Assembly: GCA_963575745.1 (NCBI GenBank)
Contig: CAUYUJ010014563.1
Coordinates: 234,001 to 298,000 of the forward strand
Source of the DNA: Prorocentrum cordatum
Lineage: Eukaryota; Sar; Dinophyceae; Prorocentrales; Prorocentraceae
Length of the DNA stretch: 64,000 nucleotides
Direction: 5' to 3'
Shown: positions 33,028 through 43,168 of the stretch, in pieces
Numbering within the stretch: the stretch's first letter is position 1
Layout: every line of letters starts with the position of its first letter
Made by a program: the position numbers and the translations under genes
Notes under the pieces: model-generated
Told to the model about the DNA's origin: nothing
Seen by the model: the letters and a program-made list of their open reading frames with translations, nothing else
Databases searched by the model: none

Positions 33028-34692
33028 TCACCTCGCTTTCAATCTCTTCCGAGACGTCGCCCCCCCGCTGCTGCAGTCCCTGCAATACAGAGTACTCTGC
33101 ATCCCGCCCCTCTTCGCCTGACGCAGACGCTCTGGCTCAAACTTCAAACGGCCCCGTGGCCCACACCCCTCACACACGTACTTCGTGCAATCCTTGGCAG
33201 AACACCCGTCCGCGCAGCACTGCCCGCACACTGCGTTCCGGCCGTGCTTCTTCGCATTCGACAGCACGTGCACGTCGAACGCCGCGGCGTCCTTCTCTTT
33301 GGCGCACGCCGTGCACCTTGCCCGCTCTGCCCCGCACCGCCTGCATACCTTCTCGGCCTTCGAAAAGCATTGCTTGTCCAACACCTCGTTGCACTTCGGA
33401 CACTCGTGGCACTCCAAGCACCGCCGTACATTCCGCCCCGCGCCCGTCTTCCGGGCCCGCCCGCCATCCGGAAAGCAGTCCTTCGCCCGCATCCTCTCGC
33501 ACACCTCGCACTTCTCTGCTGCGCAACATCTGCAGACCTTCTCGGCCTGCGAGAAGCACCGCTTGTCCAGCACCTGCTTGCAGTCGGAACATTCGTGGCA
33601 TTCCAGGCACCGCCTGATTTTCAACTCAGCACCCCTCTGTCGCGCCCGGCCGCCATCTGGGAAGCAGCTCGTCGCCGGCGCCCTCTCACACACCTCGCAC
33701 TTCACTGGCGCGCACATTGCGCACACCCGCCCATTGCACACAAACTTCCTGTAATCACGCACCCGCTCCTTGCATGCGACGCACACTTCGCAATCCGCGC
33801 ACCGCCGGATGGCCTGTCTGCGAACTTGGCGTGGCTGCTCACGGAAACTGATCACGGGCTTCTCCGCGCCGCACACGGCGCATTCGAAGACGCACTGGAC
33901 TCTGCAACACTTGGAACAACAGTGCGACGCTGCTACCCCTGGCATCCTGAAAGCGTCGCTGCCTGACACGCACTCGCCGCACTTGGCGCAGATGTGAACC
34001 TCGTAGCTGCCAGCGAGCACGCACGCGTTGCACTCGTCACTCCCGTCCAAGAACAGCGCTCCACTCTGCAGGTGCGCACACGAGATGCACTGTTTCTGCA
34101 GGAAGCGTGCCGCAGAACCCTTCGCCCGCTCGCTACACAGGGCCTCGGCGCACGCCTTGCACTCGCGCCAATGCCCTGGACCCAGACACTTGTCTCCGAC
34201 GTCTGCCCGATGCCGCGGCTTCGCTCCGAACCCCTTCTGCTGGAAACGCAAGGCGACAGCACCAGCACGCCCGCGTTGGACCCCGCTGCATCCTCCGCTC
34301 CCTGCCGGCCTCCTGCGCAGCCACCATCCCGGCGAACTCCTCCGTCGCCTCAGCCCTGCCACACTCCTGAACCTCCTCTGCGGTCTCTCCTGCAGCCGCC
34401 GCGCCTGGCCCCTGCCTCGCTCGCAGCAGCTTCAACGAGCAGTGCGGCCCCGCCGCGGCGCCCTGCCGGAAAAGCTCCGGCGCGAAAGCGCGCAGCAGTA
34501 GGAGTCCCTCGGCCGACGTAAGCCGCGAGAGAATCACGTGCGCGGTCATTGCCTCGGAGGATCCGACCTGGTCCAAGACGTCTCCGCGGTCGGCCAGCCC
34601 CGCTGTCAAGGTCGCCCCCTGCATCATGAACGCCGCGCTGGCGAAGTCTGGGATCCAAGTGAAACCCGTGCGCCGCATCTTCGCCCCCGGCG
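33028..34692 (-). CDS. PIF1-like helicase, C-terminal exon with Cys-rich repeats
   Basis: From the inferred splice acceptor it reads RRTGFTWIPDFASAAFMMQG, then MTAHVILSRLTSAEGLLLL, which matches the last conserved helicase motif of PIF1/Helitron helicases (LSR, about 34515-34545). A long Cys-rich region follows to the TGA end. It contains CKACAEALC, CISC, CAKCGEC, CADCEVCVAC and two tandem modules each with CEVCER, CFPDGGRAR, RRCLECHEC and CF(S)xAEKVCR. These resemble multiple zinc-binding pairs. One frame break lies at three T residues of the coding strand (plus-strand 34244-34246); removing one base keeps CWCCRLAF in frame with QQKGFGAKPRHRA. The tail may bind nucleic acid or protein, by inference. 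Confidence 0.65.
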
Positions 34693-34918
34693 CTGAATTG
34701 CCGCACGCGCCCCCTCGGCGCTCCGTTGGCCATTGCGCGCCCTCCGCCCCTCTAGCTGTCCACTCTCCATTCTCCCCCGCTGCCATTCCTAACCGCCACC
34801 TCTGCCCTCCTACTCATTGCCCTTCCCTCCCGCCTTCCCTTCGCGCCCTTCACCTGCCCCACTCCCGTTCCCACCCTCGACTCGACTATCCGACGGAGCT
34901 GCCGACGAGGCTCTCTGC
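34693..34918 (-). other. Inferred 226-bp GC-AG intron
   Basis: On the minus strand the exon ends GAATTAT and the intron opens GCAGAG (34918 down). It closes CAATTCAG at 34693, after which the frame resumes CGCCGGGGGCGAAG. Joining gives RTWELSPGAKMRRTGF in one frame. GC-AG introns are common in dinoflagellates. The intervening translation is Arg/Gly-rich and unlike the flanking helicase. Branch-point or polypyrimidine features are not obvious. Confidence 0.5.
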
Positions 34919-36140
34919 ATAATTCCCATGTCCGTTGCACAGGGTACAGAGGGAATACGCCAGGGCCCAACTTCGGATCCACATTCCATGTCACGCCGTC
35001 TACGCGGAGGTACAGACAACGAGGCAAGTACTTCAGGAACCTATCCGACCCCGCCACTCGAACGCGATCGGCCGGGCGAAGCTCCCACCCGACCAACTCG
35101 CAAGACATGTGCTTCAGAATCGCAATGTCCTTCGTCTTGCACACCTTTTCGGTCGTCCGGCCCTTAATTCCCACGTACAGAATGTTGACACCTGGAATTC
35201 CTGCCGTTTTCTGATCGTGGAGCATGAGCAGCTTCTCCAGGCCATGCTCGAGCTTCCCCGGTGCCTTCGCAATCTGCGCTGGGTTGTCTGGCTTATCCTG
35301 GGCTGTGAACCAAAGGGTATGCATCTCGTGGGCTTTCGCAAACTCCGCCGTTCTCAGCAGCATCGCGTGGTACTTCGGGTCGTTGTTCTTGTGCATGTAC
35401 GGCGCTGACACGAAGGGCTCCTGCACTACGCGCCGGTCCTCCGGCAGCACCAGCCGGTTCCCCCTCTCGCGCTCAGCCTGGCACCCCGCGCACTCCAGCT
35501 CCCGCATGGCCTGCCAGGTCGACCCGCGCAGCTTCCTGTCCGCCCACACCACGTCCAGCGTACTGCACCTGTCTTCCTGGCACGCGCATCCGGCCGCAAA
35601 CGGCCAGCACCCCGCGTGCGCCGTCGGCATGCCCATCAGGAAATGGTAGGACTCCTCCGACATGCGCCCTTCCCGTGCCTCCTGCAACACCGCCGTGCAC
35701 CACGGATCCGCCGTCAGTCTCTTCTGAACCACCAGCTCCCAGAAGTGCGTCAGACCGACGCGCGGATCGCTGCTCCAGAACAATTCCAGAGCTGCTTTTT
35801 TTCCTGCGACGTCTTCCCATCCTTCGGCGGCAAGAACACTACGGCAGAAGCAGGGATCGGTGGGATTTGGTAGAAGCCCCCAAAGGCAAGAACGTTGTAC
35901 CCGCCGAATGGCCTGTAGGTCTTGCCCGAACGACTGCGGCACCGGTTCACCTGCGCCGCGTCCGAAAGGTGCTTATCCAACGCGCCCAGCAGAGCGTCCG
36001 CCACCATGCCTACCTCATCTATCAGCAGCCACCGCACTGCCTGATTTCGAGTACAAAGCACGTCCACGTCAGCGTGAGACAAACTCCTGCCACCGCCCCC
36101 CACAGAGACGTCGCCGCCTGAGTGAATTGTCACACCGCCC
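34919..36140 (-). CDS. PIF1-like (Helitron-type) helicase, motif II to mid region, broken
   Basis: This minus-strand exon opens near GGVTIHSGGD. It contains WLLIDEVGMVADALLGAL (Walker B, about 35995-36045), FGGYNVLAFGGFYQIPPIPA (motif III, about 35850-35905) and a long helicase region ending RTWEL. DNA helicases of this type unwind DNA; in Helitrons the helicase is fused to a Rep nuclease, which I do not see here. The Walker A (GxxGxGKT) motif that should precede TIHSGGD is absent: the coding sequence meets a 9-bp minisatellite instead, probably inside an intron. A one-base break lies at seven T (plus 35796-35802); eight would give QEKKAALELFW. Cys/His residues in the 35580-35520 stretch may bind metal. 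Confidence 0.7.
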
Positions 36141-36144
36141 ATCG

Positions 36145-37235
36145 CGCACCTGGCGCGCTGGGCGCGCCTGACGTACCTGGCGCGCACCTGGCGCACCTGG
36201 CGCGCCTGGCGCGCCTGGCGCGCCTGGTGCAACTGGCGCACCTGGCGCACCTGGCGCGCACCTGGCGCACACCTGGCACACCTGGTGCATCTGGCGCACC
36301 TGGCGCACCTGGAGCGCTGGGCGCAACTGGCGCACCTGCCACACCTAGCGCAGACCTGGCACCTGGCGCGCCTGTCGCACCTGGCGCACCTGGCGCACCT
36401 GGCGCACCTGGCGTACCTGGCGTACCTGGCGCAGCTGGCTCACTTGGCGCGCCCGGCGCAACTGGCGCACCTGGCACACCTGGCGCAACTGGCGCACCTG
36501 GCGCACCTGGCGCGCACCTGGCGCACACGTGGCGCACACCTGGCGCAACTGGCGCACCTGGCGCGCACCTGGCGCGCACCTGGCGCTCACCTGACGCGCT
36601 GGGCGCACCTGGCGCACCTGGCGCGCTGGGAGCACCTGGCGCCCACCTGGTGCAGCTGGCGCAACTGGCGCGCCTGGCGCAACTGGCGCACCTGGCGCAC
36701 CTGGCGCGCTGGGCGCACCTGGCGCACACCTGGCGCGCCTGGCGCACCTTGCGCATCTGGCGCACCTGGCGCACCTGGCACACCTGGCGCACCTGGCGCG
36801 CCTGGCGCGCCTGGCGCGCCTGGTGCCCTTGGCGCACACCTGGCGCACACCTGGCGCCACCTGGCTCACCTGGCGCGCCTGGCGGCGCACCTGGCGCGCC
36901 TGGCGCGCCTGGCGCACCTGGCGCACCTGGCGCACCTGGCGCGCCTGGCGCCACTGGCGCACATGGCGCACCTGGCGCGCCTGGCGCGCCTGGCGCACCT
37001 GGCGTACCTGGCGCAGCTGGAGCACCTGGCACACCTGGCGCGCTGGGCGCACCTGGCGCACCTGGCACACCGGGCGCACACCTGGCGCACACCTGGCGCA
37101 CACTTGGCGCACCTGGCGCGCCTGGCGCATCTGGCGCACCTGGCGCACCTGGCGCACCTGGCGCACCTGGCGCACCTGGCGCACCTGGCGCACCTGGCGC
37201 GACTGGCGCGCTTGGCTCACCTGGCACGCCTGGTC
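36145..37235 (+). repeat. 9-bp minisatellite (GGCGCACCT)n, about 120 units
   Basis: CTGGCGCAC units with CGCGC, ACA and GTA variants over nearly 1.1 kb. On both strands most frames stay open, giving GAPGAP, LAHLAH, or VRQVRQ reads. On the minus strand each unit contains CCAGG and so a potential AG splice acceptor, and the array sits exactly where the upstream helicase exon should be. Confidence 0.97.
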
Positions 37236-37634
37236 TTCTGGGAGGCTCAGCGGAGGTACGTCCTACGCAGATCACCACTATACCATGGCGCCGAAATGTC
37301 CTTCGGTATTGAGTGGTCCTGAATGCAATTGCCACTTGTGTAGAAAGGGTTGGGTACGTCGCAGGATACTTGTTTGGACCGCTATGGAGGCCAAATTGGA
37401 ATGATCTTGGGCTCTCTTGGTGCCATATTGGCCATCTTGGACGCATCTTGGAGGCCATCTTGGGCCATACTGGCCGTCTTGGAGGCGCCTTGGGACAGTC
37501 TTGGAAGCCATCCTGGGCCGTCTTGGAGGGATATTTCGTGGACTTTGAGGTCCTGAATTGTCTTTCGAACCATTTTACGAAGATCATAGCTTTTCGTCCG
37601 AAATTGGCTCGCATGGCCGTCAAGAGGCCATGTT
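37236..37634. other. Unique segment grading into CTTGG-type repeat
   Basis: About 150 bp of unique sequence (37236-37390), then GGCCATCTTGG-type units. A short non-repetitive core (ACGAAGATCATAGCTTTTCG) lies at about 37574. Confidence 0.5.
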
Positions 37635-38410
37635 GACCCTTTCGGGCCTTCCTGGAGGACGTCTTGGAGGGCTCTTGGGCCGTCTTGGAGGCCTCTTGCC
37701 GGCCTTTTGGGCAGTCTAAGGCCATCATGAAGCCATCTGGGGCCGTCTTGGGTGCATCTTGGGGCCATCTTCGCTGTCTCGGAGGCCCTCTTGGCCGTCT
37801 GGGAGGCATCTTGGAGGCCATCTTGGCCGTCTTGGAGGCCATCTTCGGCGTCTTCGGGGCCATCTTGGGCCGTCTTGGGCTCTTATTGGGAGCCTCTTGG
37901 GCTGTCATGGCGCCGTCTTGGAGGCCTCTTGGGCGCTCTTGGGCGCTCTTGGGGCCATCCTGGGCCGTCTTGGGCCGTCGGAGAGCTGATAAGAAGAAAA
38001 TGCCAACATCCTTCAAAAACCTAAGGAAAAACGATGATTTGGGCCATTTCGGGCCTTCCTGGAGGACGTCTTGGAGGCCTCTTGGGGGCCTCTTGGCCAG
38101 TCGTTGGCCATCTTGGAGCCATCCTGGGCCGTCTTGGAAGCTTCTTGGACAAACTTGAAGGCATCTTTGACTCTCTCGGGCCGTCTTGGAAGCCATCTTG
38201 GACCGTCTTTGGCGACTTGGACGCCATCTTGGGCCATCTTGGAGGCCATCTCGGGCCAACGTGACAATCTCAGAGGCCATCTTGAGCAGTCGTGGAGAAT
38301 GTTTTGCGGTCGTTGAGGTGGTCGCGGGGCCCTTCTGGGACCCCGGCGGGATCGGCCGAAGCCCCAGGGGGAAGTCTTTGGAAAAAACCAAAACTAAAAT
38401 CGAAAGGATC

Positions 38411-38500
38411 TAGCACGCCGGGCACCCCTGTGATAAATCAACAGGGGGCGGCGGATCGAAGACGCCTACGGCGAGTCACCGCCGCCCCCTGCCCTTTCGG
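38411..38500 (+). repeat. Hairpin block of the repeat family, copy 1
   Basis: CACGCCGGGCACCCCTGTGA, ATCAAC, then GGGGGCGGCGG and CCGCCGCCCCC as an 11-bp inverted pair around a ~29-base loop containing ATCGAAGACGCCTACGGCGA. Confidence 0.85.
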
Positions 38501-39668
38501 AAGCGCCTATGTGGCCGAACGTTGAGGCCAGAGCCCTGACAAGCTATCGGACCATGTGTTCCCCGAATCGGTTTGGCAAGCCTTCGGGGAACACGTGGGG
38601 GAGGACGGGGAAGAGGAGGAGAGTGAGGAATGGGCGTGTTCGGGGCCCCTTGGGGGCTCTTATGAGCTTTTGGAGGCGTTTTGGGGCCTGCTGGCCGAAG
38701 GTTGGGTCAGATCCGTGCCAACCTTTCGAAACGAGCGTTCCCCGAATCGGTTTGGAAAGCTTTCGGGGAACACGTGGAGGAGGTTGGGGACGAGGAGGAG
38801 AGTGAGGAAAAAGGGGAAGGGAGGAAGAGTCCTCTTGGGAGCCTCTTGAGGCACTCTGGGGCTCAATCGGGCCATCTGGAAGCCATTTTGACCCCTTCGG
38901 GCCTTCCTGGAGGACGTCTTGGAGGGCTCTTGGGCCGTCTTGGAGGCCTCTTGCGGGCCTTTTGGGCAGTCCAAGGCCATCTTGAGGCCATTTGGGGCCG
39001 TCTTGGGTGCATCTTGGGGCCATCTTCGCTGTCTTCGAGGCCTTCTTGACCGTCTTGGAGGCATCTTGGAGGCCATCTTGGCCGTCTTGGAGGCCATCTT
39101 CGGCGTCTTCGGGGCCATCTTGGGCCGTCTTGGGCTCTTCTTGGGGCCCTCTTGGGGGCCTCTTGGGCTGTCATGGCGCATCTTGGATGCCTCTTGGGCG
39201 CTCTTGGGACGATGTTGGTGGCCTCTTGGGCCGTCTTGGGCCGTCGGAGAGCTGATAAGAAGAAAATGCCAACATCCTTCAAAAACCTAAGGAAAAACAA
39301 TGATTTGGGCCCTTTCGGGCCTTCCTGGAGGACGTCTTGGAGGCCTCTTGGGAGCCTCTTGGCCAGTCTTAGGCCATCCTGGAGCCATTCTGGGCCGTCT
39401 TGGAGGCTTCTTGGACGAACTTAAAGGCATCTTGGACTCCCTCGGGCCGTCTTGGAAGCCATCTTGGACCATCTTTTGCGACTTGGACGCCATCTTGGGC
39501 CATCTTGGAGGCCATCTCGGGCCAACGTGACCATCTTAGAGACCATCTGGAGCCGTCTTGGAAGATTGTTTGCGGTCGTTGAGGTCCCTTTCGGGTGGCC
39601 GGCGGGACGGACCGAAGCCCCAGGGAGAATTCTTTTGGGAAAAGAAACAAAACCAAAGCGAAAGGATC

Positions 39669-39752
39669 CAGTACGCCAGGCACCCCTGTGATGAATCAAC
39701 AAGGGGCGGCGGATCGAAGACGCCTACTGCGAATCACCGCCGCCCCCCGCCC
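39669..39752 (+). repeat. Hairpin block of the repeat family, copy 2
   Basis: Same block as 38411-38500, with GGGGCGGCGG and CCGCCGCCCC as the stem. A third copy is at 45766-45846. Confidence 0.85.
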
Positions 39753-39800
39753 CTTTGGAAGCGCCTCTGTGGTCGACAGCTGGGCCAGAGCTTGGCCAAG

Positions 39801-40945
39801 CTATCGGGCCAGTCGTTCCCCGAGTCGGTTTGGGAAGACTTCGGGGAACGCATGGGGGAGCAAGAAGAGGAGGAGGGGGAGGATGACGAAAAAAGATAAG
39901 GACGAGTAGGAGGAGGAGGAGGAGGAGGAGGAGGAGGAGGAGGAGGAGGAGGAGGCCTCTTAGGCGTCTCTTAGGGCACTCTTGGGGCCTCCTGGGAGCT
40001 TCCTGGGGGCTTTTGGAAGGTTTTTGGTGGCCTTTGGGGGCTTCTTTGGGGCGTCGTAAGGCGTTCCTGGCTTGTCTGACGCCGTCGGAAGCCGTCTTGG
40101 GGGCCTGTCTGGGTCGTCTTGGGGCCCCCTTGAGGCAGATCAGGGGTTTTTAAAGGCCATCTTGGGCGTCTTGGAGGCCTCTTGGGCCGTTTGGGGGCCC
40201 TCTTGGGGCCGTCTTGGGGGCCTTTGGGGCCGTCATGGGGCCATCTTGGAGGCCTCTTGGGCGATCTCGGGGGCCTCTTGCGCCGTCTTGATCCGTCGGA
40301 ATGCCGAGACGAAGCAAATACAAAAATCCTTCACAAACCTTATGAAAATCAATGATTTTGGCCTCGTCGGGTCCTCTTGGAAGCATCTTGGGGTCATCTT
40401 AGCCGTCTTGGGGGCCATTTTGGCCGTTTTGGAGGCCTCTTGGGCCGTCATGGGGCCATCTTGGAGGCCTCGTGGGCGACCTAGGGGCCTCCTGGGCCGC
40501 CTTGAGTCGTCGGAATGCCAAAAAGGAGCAAATGCCAAAATCCTTCACAACTTTTTGGAAACTAAATGATTTTGGCCTCTTCGGGTCCTCCTGGAAGACC
40601 TCTTAGAGGCCTCTTGGGCAGTCTTGGAGACCTCTTGGGGGCGTCTTGGGCCGACTTGGGCAATATCGAGGCCATCTTAGGCCGTCTTGGGTGCATCTAG
40701 GGCCGTTTTGGAGGCATCCTGGGGTCATCTTAGCCGTCTTGGAGGCTGTCTTGGCCGTCTTGGATGCCTCTTTGGGCCCTCTTGGGGCCGTATTGGGGGC
40801 CTCTTGGGCCGTCATGGGGCCATCTTGGAGACCTCTTGGGCGATCTTGGGACGATCTTTGGGGCCCCTTGGGCCGTCTTGAGCCATCGGAATGCCGAGGA
40901 GAAGCACACGCCCAAATCCTTCAAAAACGGAAGGGAAACAAATGA
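39801..40945 (+). repeat. CTTGG-type repeat with (GGA)n tract
   Basis: GGA units at 39905-39953, then GGGCCGTCTTGG-type units with cores near 40320 (CCTTCACAAACCTTATGAAA), 40538 and 40918. These cores resemble each other: CCTTCAAAAAC and (A)AATGATTT. Confidence 0.8.
40809..40945 (+). repeat. ~137-bp direct repeat flanking a GC-rich insert, left copy
   Basis: CCGTCATGGGGCCATCTTGG through GACGATCTTTGGGGCCCCTT to GGAAGGGAAACAAATGA. It matches 42557-42690 with few substitutions, while the sequence between is of a different kind. Confidence 0.85.
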
Positions 40946-42556
40946 TTTCGGGCTCAATGCCGCGGGTCACTCGTCCGTCCTGGCGCGCGCGCCCCGAGGG
41001 AGCGGCAACCCCGCAGGGCCGCGGCGCCCGCGGGAACGGCGCGGCAGGTGTGCACAGAGAAAGGCACCCGCAAGGCATGCATCGAGCTGCTTGATAGGAA
41101 GTGCCACAGGGGCCCGGACCAGGTTTGGCAGGTCTGCGTCTGCTCCTTGCAAGGCGCGCCTCCGCGGTTCGTTCCCGCGCGCATTCGGCAAGCGGTTGCC
41201 CATGTCGAGGCCGCCGCCTTTGCGGGGGTGTGCATCCTCCATGCGCGGTGGTCAGGGCCTAGGTCGCTGATATTCCCGGACGTGTCGTATCGCGATGCCC
41301 TGGCGATGGCGCGGCCCCGCCCGGCTCGGGGGAGTCGCGCGCGGGGGGCGCTGCGTCGCAGGTCAAGCTCGGCGCAGTGCTTTAGGGCTTCCCAGGGCGG
41401 CTGAGTGGGGAACGCATTGCTTTCGCAGGGGGCGCGGGGACGAGATACTCCGAGAAGGCGCGGCGGACAGCGCGCGCGGGTGCCGGCGCCGCAATTTCTG
41501 CTGCGGAGGTGGCGCCGCCTCGCTATTCGCGCAGGGCGGGTGGCGTTCCGTCGCCGCTTTCGCCTACGCGTCGGCGAAGACGACCGGCGAAATGCTCGCA
41601 GCCTATCACGCGGCGGAGCATTCCGATTCCTCCGAAGGGGAAGCTGCGGCCCAGCGCTTGGCTGCGTGCATCGGGCTGGCGGGGCGCGGGCGCAACGCGC
41701 GCGCGGGGGAGGGCTTCCCCATCGGGCGTGCGTCGGGGTGCGGCAGGGCGTCGGCGCCCGATGCCGCCCTCCCCCCCGCGCGTCGTCGGCCCCGCAGGAG
41801 CGCGGGCCTCCTGCCGAGCAGCCAGCGGCGCACCCGTCGCGTTCGCCCTGTGTTGGTGCACGCGCCGCCATAGCCGAGGCATTTACATCGCCCATAAAGC
41901 GCGCTTAGCAGGGCCGATCAATGCAGAGGCGGCGGCGCGCGGTTCGCAGTGTGAGCGGCCTGTGCGGCTTTGCAGTTTCATTGTTCACGGCCATGGAAAT
42001 GGCACGGCGCGGCGCGGGGTCGCGCGAGGCGCAGCGCCGCGGCGCGCGAGAGCGCCCGCGCCGCGCGGGGGCGATCGGCAGGAGCGGCGCGCGTCCGCGC
42101 GTGGAGGGGCGGGGAGGGGCGCACGAGAACGTCTCCCCCCCCCTCCTGCGCGCGCGAGGGGTTGCGCCGCATCGGGGTCGCGGGGGGGCGCGCGAGTGCG
42201 CCCCCGCGCGCGGCGTTCTCGCGGGTGTTGGAATATATTATTGTGTCAACACGCAAGGCGCGCGGAAATGGGCGCTCGCTCGGCTTCCGCTTGCCCACCC
42301 GTGCCCACCCTGTGCCCCGCGGGGCGTGCTGCGCGCGGTGGGTCGCGTGCGCGGCGCTCTCGGCTTCCTTCCTGGGCTCTGACCTGCCCGTGCCCACCCG
42401 CCCGGGGGGGGGGTCTGGCTCGCGCCTTGGGGCGCTCGCTTCACTCGGTCCCACCCGTGCCCGCCCTCTTGGGGCGTGGGGGGTGGCTCGCGCTTGGGGG
42501 CGCTCGTCTGGTCGCGCGCTTTTGGAAAGCGCGTGGTGGTGGCGGCGCGACCGCTG
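40946..42556. other. 1.6-kb CpG-dense insert of unknown nature
   Basis: Extremely GC- and CpG-rich, with no CTTGG-type repeat, bounded by the 137-bp direct repeats. Long frames on all strands are expected from composition. The most protein-like one is 41048-41404 plus (VPARIRQAVAHVEAAAFAGV then CILHARWSGPRSLIFPDVSY). I recognise no family. It could be a gene fragment, a CpG-rich promoter-like region or a foreign insertion. Confidence 0.4.
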
Positions 42557-42690
42557 CCGTCATGGGGCCATCTTGGAAACCTCTTGGGTGATCTTGGGAC
42601 GATCTTTGGGGCCCCTTGGGCCGTCTTGAGCCGTCGGAAGGCCGAGGAGAAGCACATGCTCAAATCCTTCAAAAACGGAAGGGAAACAAA
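42557..42690 (+). repeat. ~137-bp direct repeat flanking a GC-rich insert, right copy
   Basis: Right counterpart of 40809-40945, followed by an insertion of AACACATG before the TGATTTT continuation. Confidence 0.85.
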
Positions 42691-43005
42691 TGAAACACAT
42701 GATTTTAGCATCTTCGGGCCCTCCTGGGGGACTTCTTGGAAACCTCTTGGGTCGTGTTGGGCCGTCTTGGAGGCTTTTTGGGCGAACTTGGAGGTATCTT
42801 GGACTCTCTTGGGCCGTCTTGGAGGCCGTCTTGGACCAGCCTGGGCGGACTTGAAGGCCATCTTGGACCATCTTGGAGGCCATCTTGGGCCAACGTGGCA
42901 ATCTTGGAGGCCATCTTGAGCCGTATTGGGTGATTTTTCCGGGATTGAGATCCCTTTCGGGTGGCCGGCGAGACGGGCCGAAGCCCCAGGGAGAGTTCTT
43001 TTGGG
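42691..43005 (+). repeat. CTTGG-type repeat, left flank of element E1
   Basis: Units of the same family ending GAAGCCCCAGGGAGAGTTCT then TTTGGG, which is the left half of the E1 insertion site. Confidence 0.8.
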
Positions 43006-43168
43006 ATTATCCCGGCAAAGCAACCTAACAGCGATGTGTAGGAGCATATCTGGAAGCATTCCCCTTAAGATTCAGATGAGAATCCAGTTGTAGAATTCTG
43101 CTGTTCTCGCAGTCGTAGTCGCATTCGCGATGACAGTCGCAGCGGCAACGGCAGTCGCAGTCACAGCC

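Larger units (their letters stand above)
37635..39800 (+). repeat. Tandem ~1.26-kb duplication of CTTGG-type repeat units
   Basis: GACCCTTTCGGGCCTTCCTG at 37635 recurs at 38890. Both copies run through the same ordered variants to the core GATAAGAAGAAAATGCCAAC with CCTTCAAAAACCTAAGGAAA (37987 and 39253). They end in the hairpin block at 38411-38500 and 39669-39750. The orientation is opposite to the CCAAGA arrays at 2 and 29 kb. Confidence 0.85.

Noticed and set aside
36122-37312. Collagen-like GAPGAP protein of about 400 residues on the plus strand, and similar frames on the minus strand
   Set aside because: A 9-bp repeat without stop codons keeps several frames open at once; there is no non-repetitive domain.
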